NCBI GenBank assembly: GCA_900544305.1
Contig: UQUV01000010.1
Span: forward strand, 1 to 64,000
Origin: an uncultured Porphyromonadaceae bacterium
Lineage (GTDB): Bacteria > Bacteroidota > Bacteroidia > Bacteroidales > Muribaculaceae
DNA length: 64,000 bases
Reading direction: 5' to 3'
In this document: in pieces, positions 62,193 through 64,000 of the stretch
Layout: every line of letters begins with the position of its first letter
Numbering within the stretch: position 1 is the first letter of the stretch
Notes under the pieces: model-generated
Database searches by the model: none
The model's input: only the letters and a program-made list of their open reading frames with translations
Told to the model about the DNA's origin: nothing
Translations under genes and position numbers: made by a program

Positions 62193-62210
62193 CGACACAA
62201 ACAAATTCAA

Positions 62211-62257
62211 AAAAGCAAAAAGCGGAAATCGATTATCGGTTTCCGCTTTTTGCTTTT
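62211..62257. terminator. Bidirectional terminator between mutS2 and the foldase gene
   Basis: An 18-bp perfect stem (62211-62228 with 62240-62257, 11-base loop), with A and T runs in its outer part, lies between two convergent genes and can act both ways. Confidence 0.88.
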
Positions 62258-62269
62258 ATGTAAGTTCTA

Positions 62270-64000
62270 TTAATCTTTCAATTTCTTCAGAACCTTATTG
62301 TCGACTTTTACCTTGTACTTCTTGCGCAACTGAGCTACCCATTCTTCTTCCAGATAGTTCTGATAATCGGCAACCACCTGACCGCGGACATCACTCATTT
62401 CTTCCGGTTGAGCAAGCACCTTACCACCGTAAACGAAATAGTCGCTGTATTTCTTTTCCGGTTTCACGCGAGGACCACCGAACTTTTCAGAATCAACCAT
62501 TGCATTCTCGCCTTCAGCCACCAAAACCTTTTCAACTTTGATGAACTTTCCAAAATCACGACGAAGAACACGAACCAGGCTGTCTTCACCAAGAGTCTTC
62601 AAACGTGCTTTCACCTCTCTTGAAATAGAGTCACCGGTTGTTTGAATCAAAATACCTTTATATTTTGGCGATTCCCACTTGTAATTGTCACGATGAGCAT
62701 TGAAATATTCTGTCAAACCTTCCACATCAGTCGAAGCCTTTTCCCAAACATTTCGGTTGCTGATTTCGAACAACAGCATACCGTCGCGGTATTCATTAAC
62801 CAGATTACGGAATTCCGGATTGTTCTGCTCCAGCATTTGACGTTCATATTCAGCTACCTCACGGTCAATAATGCGATTCGTACGGGCATCCAAAATATTC
62901 CACGCCAAATCATCACGTGCGACTCCTACATTTTTCAACTCTGCAATAAGCAATGACAACGGATAATTCTTGTCTGCAATTGTAAACAAAGTTTCTGAAG
63001 AATTTTCATAACGCGCGATAAATGCAGAATCCAATGCATTCGGGCTGGTAACCTCTTCTTTCAATTTCTTTTCCAATGCCACATTACGCATCAGTTTATA
63101 TTGTTTCTTCAACTGTTCCAATTTTGACTCATAGGCAATGTTTGCATACGGGCTTCCCATAAGCACTGCCATAGCCTGCTCTCTTGCCTCAGCATAAGAG
63201 CCTAACTTCTTGCTGTCTAATTTCTTTACGATATGCACACCATAACGTGTAGCAAACGGTGCAGAAACAGAATCTTTTGCCAATTCAAAAGAAACCTTTT
63301 CAAACTCCGGAACCATTTCACCACGACCGAACCAAGGCAGTTGTCCGCCATTACGTGCAGAACCCGGATCCTGCGATTCCTTCTTGGCAATTTCCTCAAA
63401 GTTACCACCGGCCTTTATTACTTTATAAATACTGTCAACTTGAGCAAACACCTCTACCTTCTGTTCTTCTGTAGCTCTTTGCGGATACAGTTTCAAAATG
63501 TGTTCAGCAAGAACCTTGCCTTCATCCTCACGAATATCGTAAACTTTTACAATATGATAACCGAAATCCGTTTTAAACACCGGAGAAATTTCACCAACGG
63601 GAGTTGAATAACAGGCCTGCTCGAATTGAAACGGGAATCTTCCGACAGAAACATATCCCATGCTACCCTTGTTGTTCTTGACAGACTGGTCAATAGAATA
63701 TTTCAAAGCCAAATCCTCGAAACTTTCGCCATTCAAGATACATGTGCGGATACTGTCGAGTTTTGCTTCTGTCTTCTTGTTCTTAGCAATGTCTCTATCA
63801 AGAGGCAACATGATATGGCTTGCCTTCACATTATATTTCATATGTTCGTAGATTTCCTTCGCCTTGTTTTCCTGGGCTACGGTATCTACCAAATAAGGAG
63901 CAGCCAATTCATTCCGATAACCTGCAAATTCCTTTTTAAAAGAAGCTGTAGTATCAATACCGGCAGCCTCCGCATCAGCAACCTTCAATTTATAGACAGT
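62270..64000 (-). CDS. Parvulin-type peptidyl-prolyl isomerase / foldase, N-terminus outside window
   Basis: The frame is open to the window edge, so the start is missing. What is seen (about 576 residues) has two rotamase domains: one with VKASHIMLP and SIDQSVKNNKGSMGYVS, the second with LAEHILKLYP and SQDPGSARNGGQLPWFGRGEMVPEF. The C-terminal 270 residues are helical with a long charged middle and end with KYKVKVDNKVLKKLKD. This plan fits a SurA/PrsA-like periplasmic foldase that helps outer-membrane proteins fold. It is convergent with mutS2. Confidence 0.92.
   Translation of the reverse strand, partial: TVYKLKVADAEAAGIDTTASFKKEFAGYRNELAAPYLVDTVAQENKAKEIYEHMKYNVKASHIMLPLDRDIAKNKKTEAKLDSIRTCILNGESFEDLALKYSIDQSVKNNKGSMGYVSVGRFPFQFEQACYSTPVGEISPVFKTDFGYHIVKVYDIREDEGKVLAEHILKLYPQRATEEQKVEVFAQVDSIYKVIKAGGNFEEIAKKESQDPGSARNGGQLPWFGRGEMVPEFEKVSFELAKDSVSAPFATRYGVHIVKKLDSKKLGSYAEAREQAMAVLMGSPYANIAYESKLEQLKKQYKLMRNVALEKKLKEEVTSPNALDSAFIARYENSSETLFTIADKNYPLSLLIAELKNVGVARDDLAWNILDARTNRIIDREVAEYERQMLEQNNPEFRNLVNEYRDGMLLFEISNRNVWEKASTDVEGLTEYFNAHRDNYKWESPKYKGILIQTTGDSISREVKARLKTLGEDSLVRVLRRDFGKFIKVEKVLVAEGENAMVDSEKFGGPRVKPEKKYSDYFVYGGKVLAQPEEMSDVRGQVVADYQNYLEEEWVAQLRKKYKVKVDNKVLKKLKD

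Overview
The window is a stretch of Bacteroidales (phylum Bacteroidota) core chromosome. The evidence is Bacteroidota-restricted protein families (GldB-like, DUF4835, DUF5606, DUF5723, BT_3928-like, a NusB of about 310 residues), a compact primary sigma factor without region 1.1, and repeated promoter elements of the Bacteroidota type (TTTG, a spacer of 17-21 bases, then TAnnTTTG). Base composition is even and moderately AT-rich. I see no insertion sequence, prophage, integrase or CRISPR array. The genus cannot be fixed from sequence alone; a Bacteroides/Phocaeicola/Muribaculaceae-type gut organism is my inference.

Layout. 1-3.9 kb: end of a tRNA-Trp gene, dnaA, then an amidase-MCE (lipid transport) pair. 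4.1-7.9 kb: gldB-like, aroE and comEC in one operon. 7.9-12.1 kb: an NlpC/P60 lipoprotein, DUF5606, and nusB-yajC-ybbR-coaE. 12.1-18.5 kb: a tightly packed set reading dnaN, a DnaQ-like exonuclease, coaBC, DUF4835, recN, rlmB. 18.6-21.7 kb: cvfB, a DUF3298 lipoprotein, rsmG and a metallo-hydrolase. 21.7-23.5 kb: small membrane proteins (two YtxH, a Holin-X/YqjE-like protein, one unknown) and marC. 23.5-27.1 kb: thrS-infC-rpmI-rplT followed by a structured RNA of about 230 nt (Bacteroidales-1 / probable 6S RNA). 27.2-31.5 kb: a TPR protein, a type II NADH dehydrogenase and a two-META-domain lipoprotein. 31.7-37.7 kb: uvrB, a YgiQ radical SAM enzyme and a DPP5-like peptidase. 37.9-41.0 kb: a lipoprotein of unknown function plus a DUF5723 outer-membrane protein. 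41.1-44.9 kb: a murein-peptide recycling set (transglutaminase, NlpC/P60, dipeptide epimerase). 45.1-49.0 kb: class I fumarase, an orphan PD-(D/E)XK-like protein and rpoD. 49.1-51.5 kb: a methyltransferase gene broken by an in-frame TGA, prmA, and a five-gene tRNA operon with three tRNA-Gly genes in 113-bp tandem repeats. 51.5-55.4 kb: DUF1599, a DoxX/MauE-type membrane protein, tpiA, a SPOR lipoprotein and folE. 55.5-64 kb: dnaE-trxA, mutS2 and a truncated parvulin-type foldase.

How it works together. Most genes serve replication and repair (dnaA, dnaN, dnaE, recN, uvrB, mutS2), translation and RNA processing (thrS, infC, L20, L35, rsmG, rlmB, prmA, tRNAs), cofactor synthesis (coaBC, coaE, folE, aroE) and the envelope (amidases, NlpC/P60 enzymes, lipoproteins, foldase). 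Transcription units are usually closed by clear intrinsic terminators, several of which sit directly in front of the next start codon.

The strongest points for follow-up are the RNA downstream of rplT, which has two long helices that cannot both form as a simple nested fold; the nonsense-interrupted methyltransferase; the orphan nuclease-like gene between fumarase and rpoD; and the tandem tRNA-Gly array. I found no clear new defence or mobile system.
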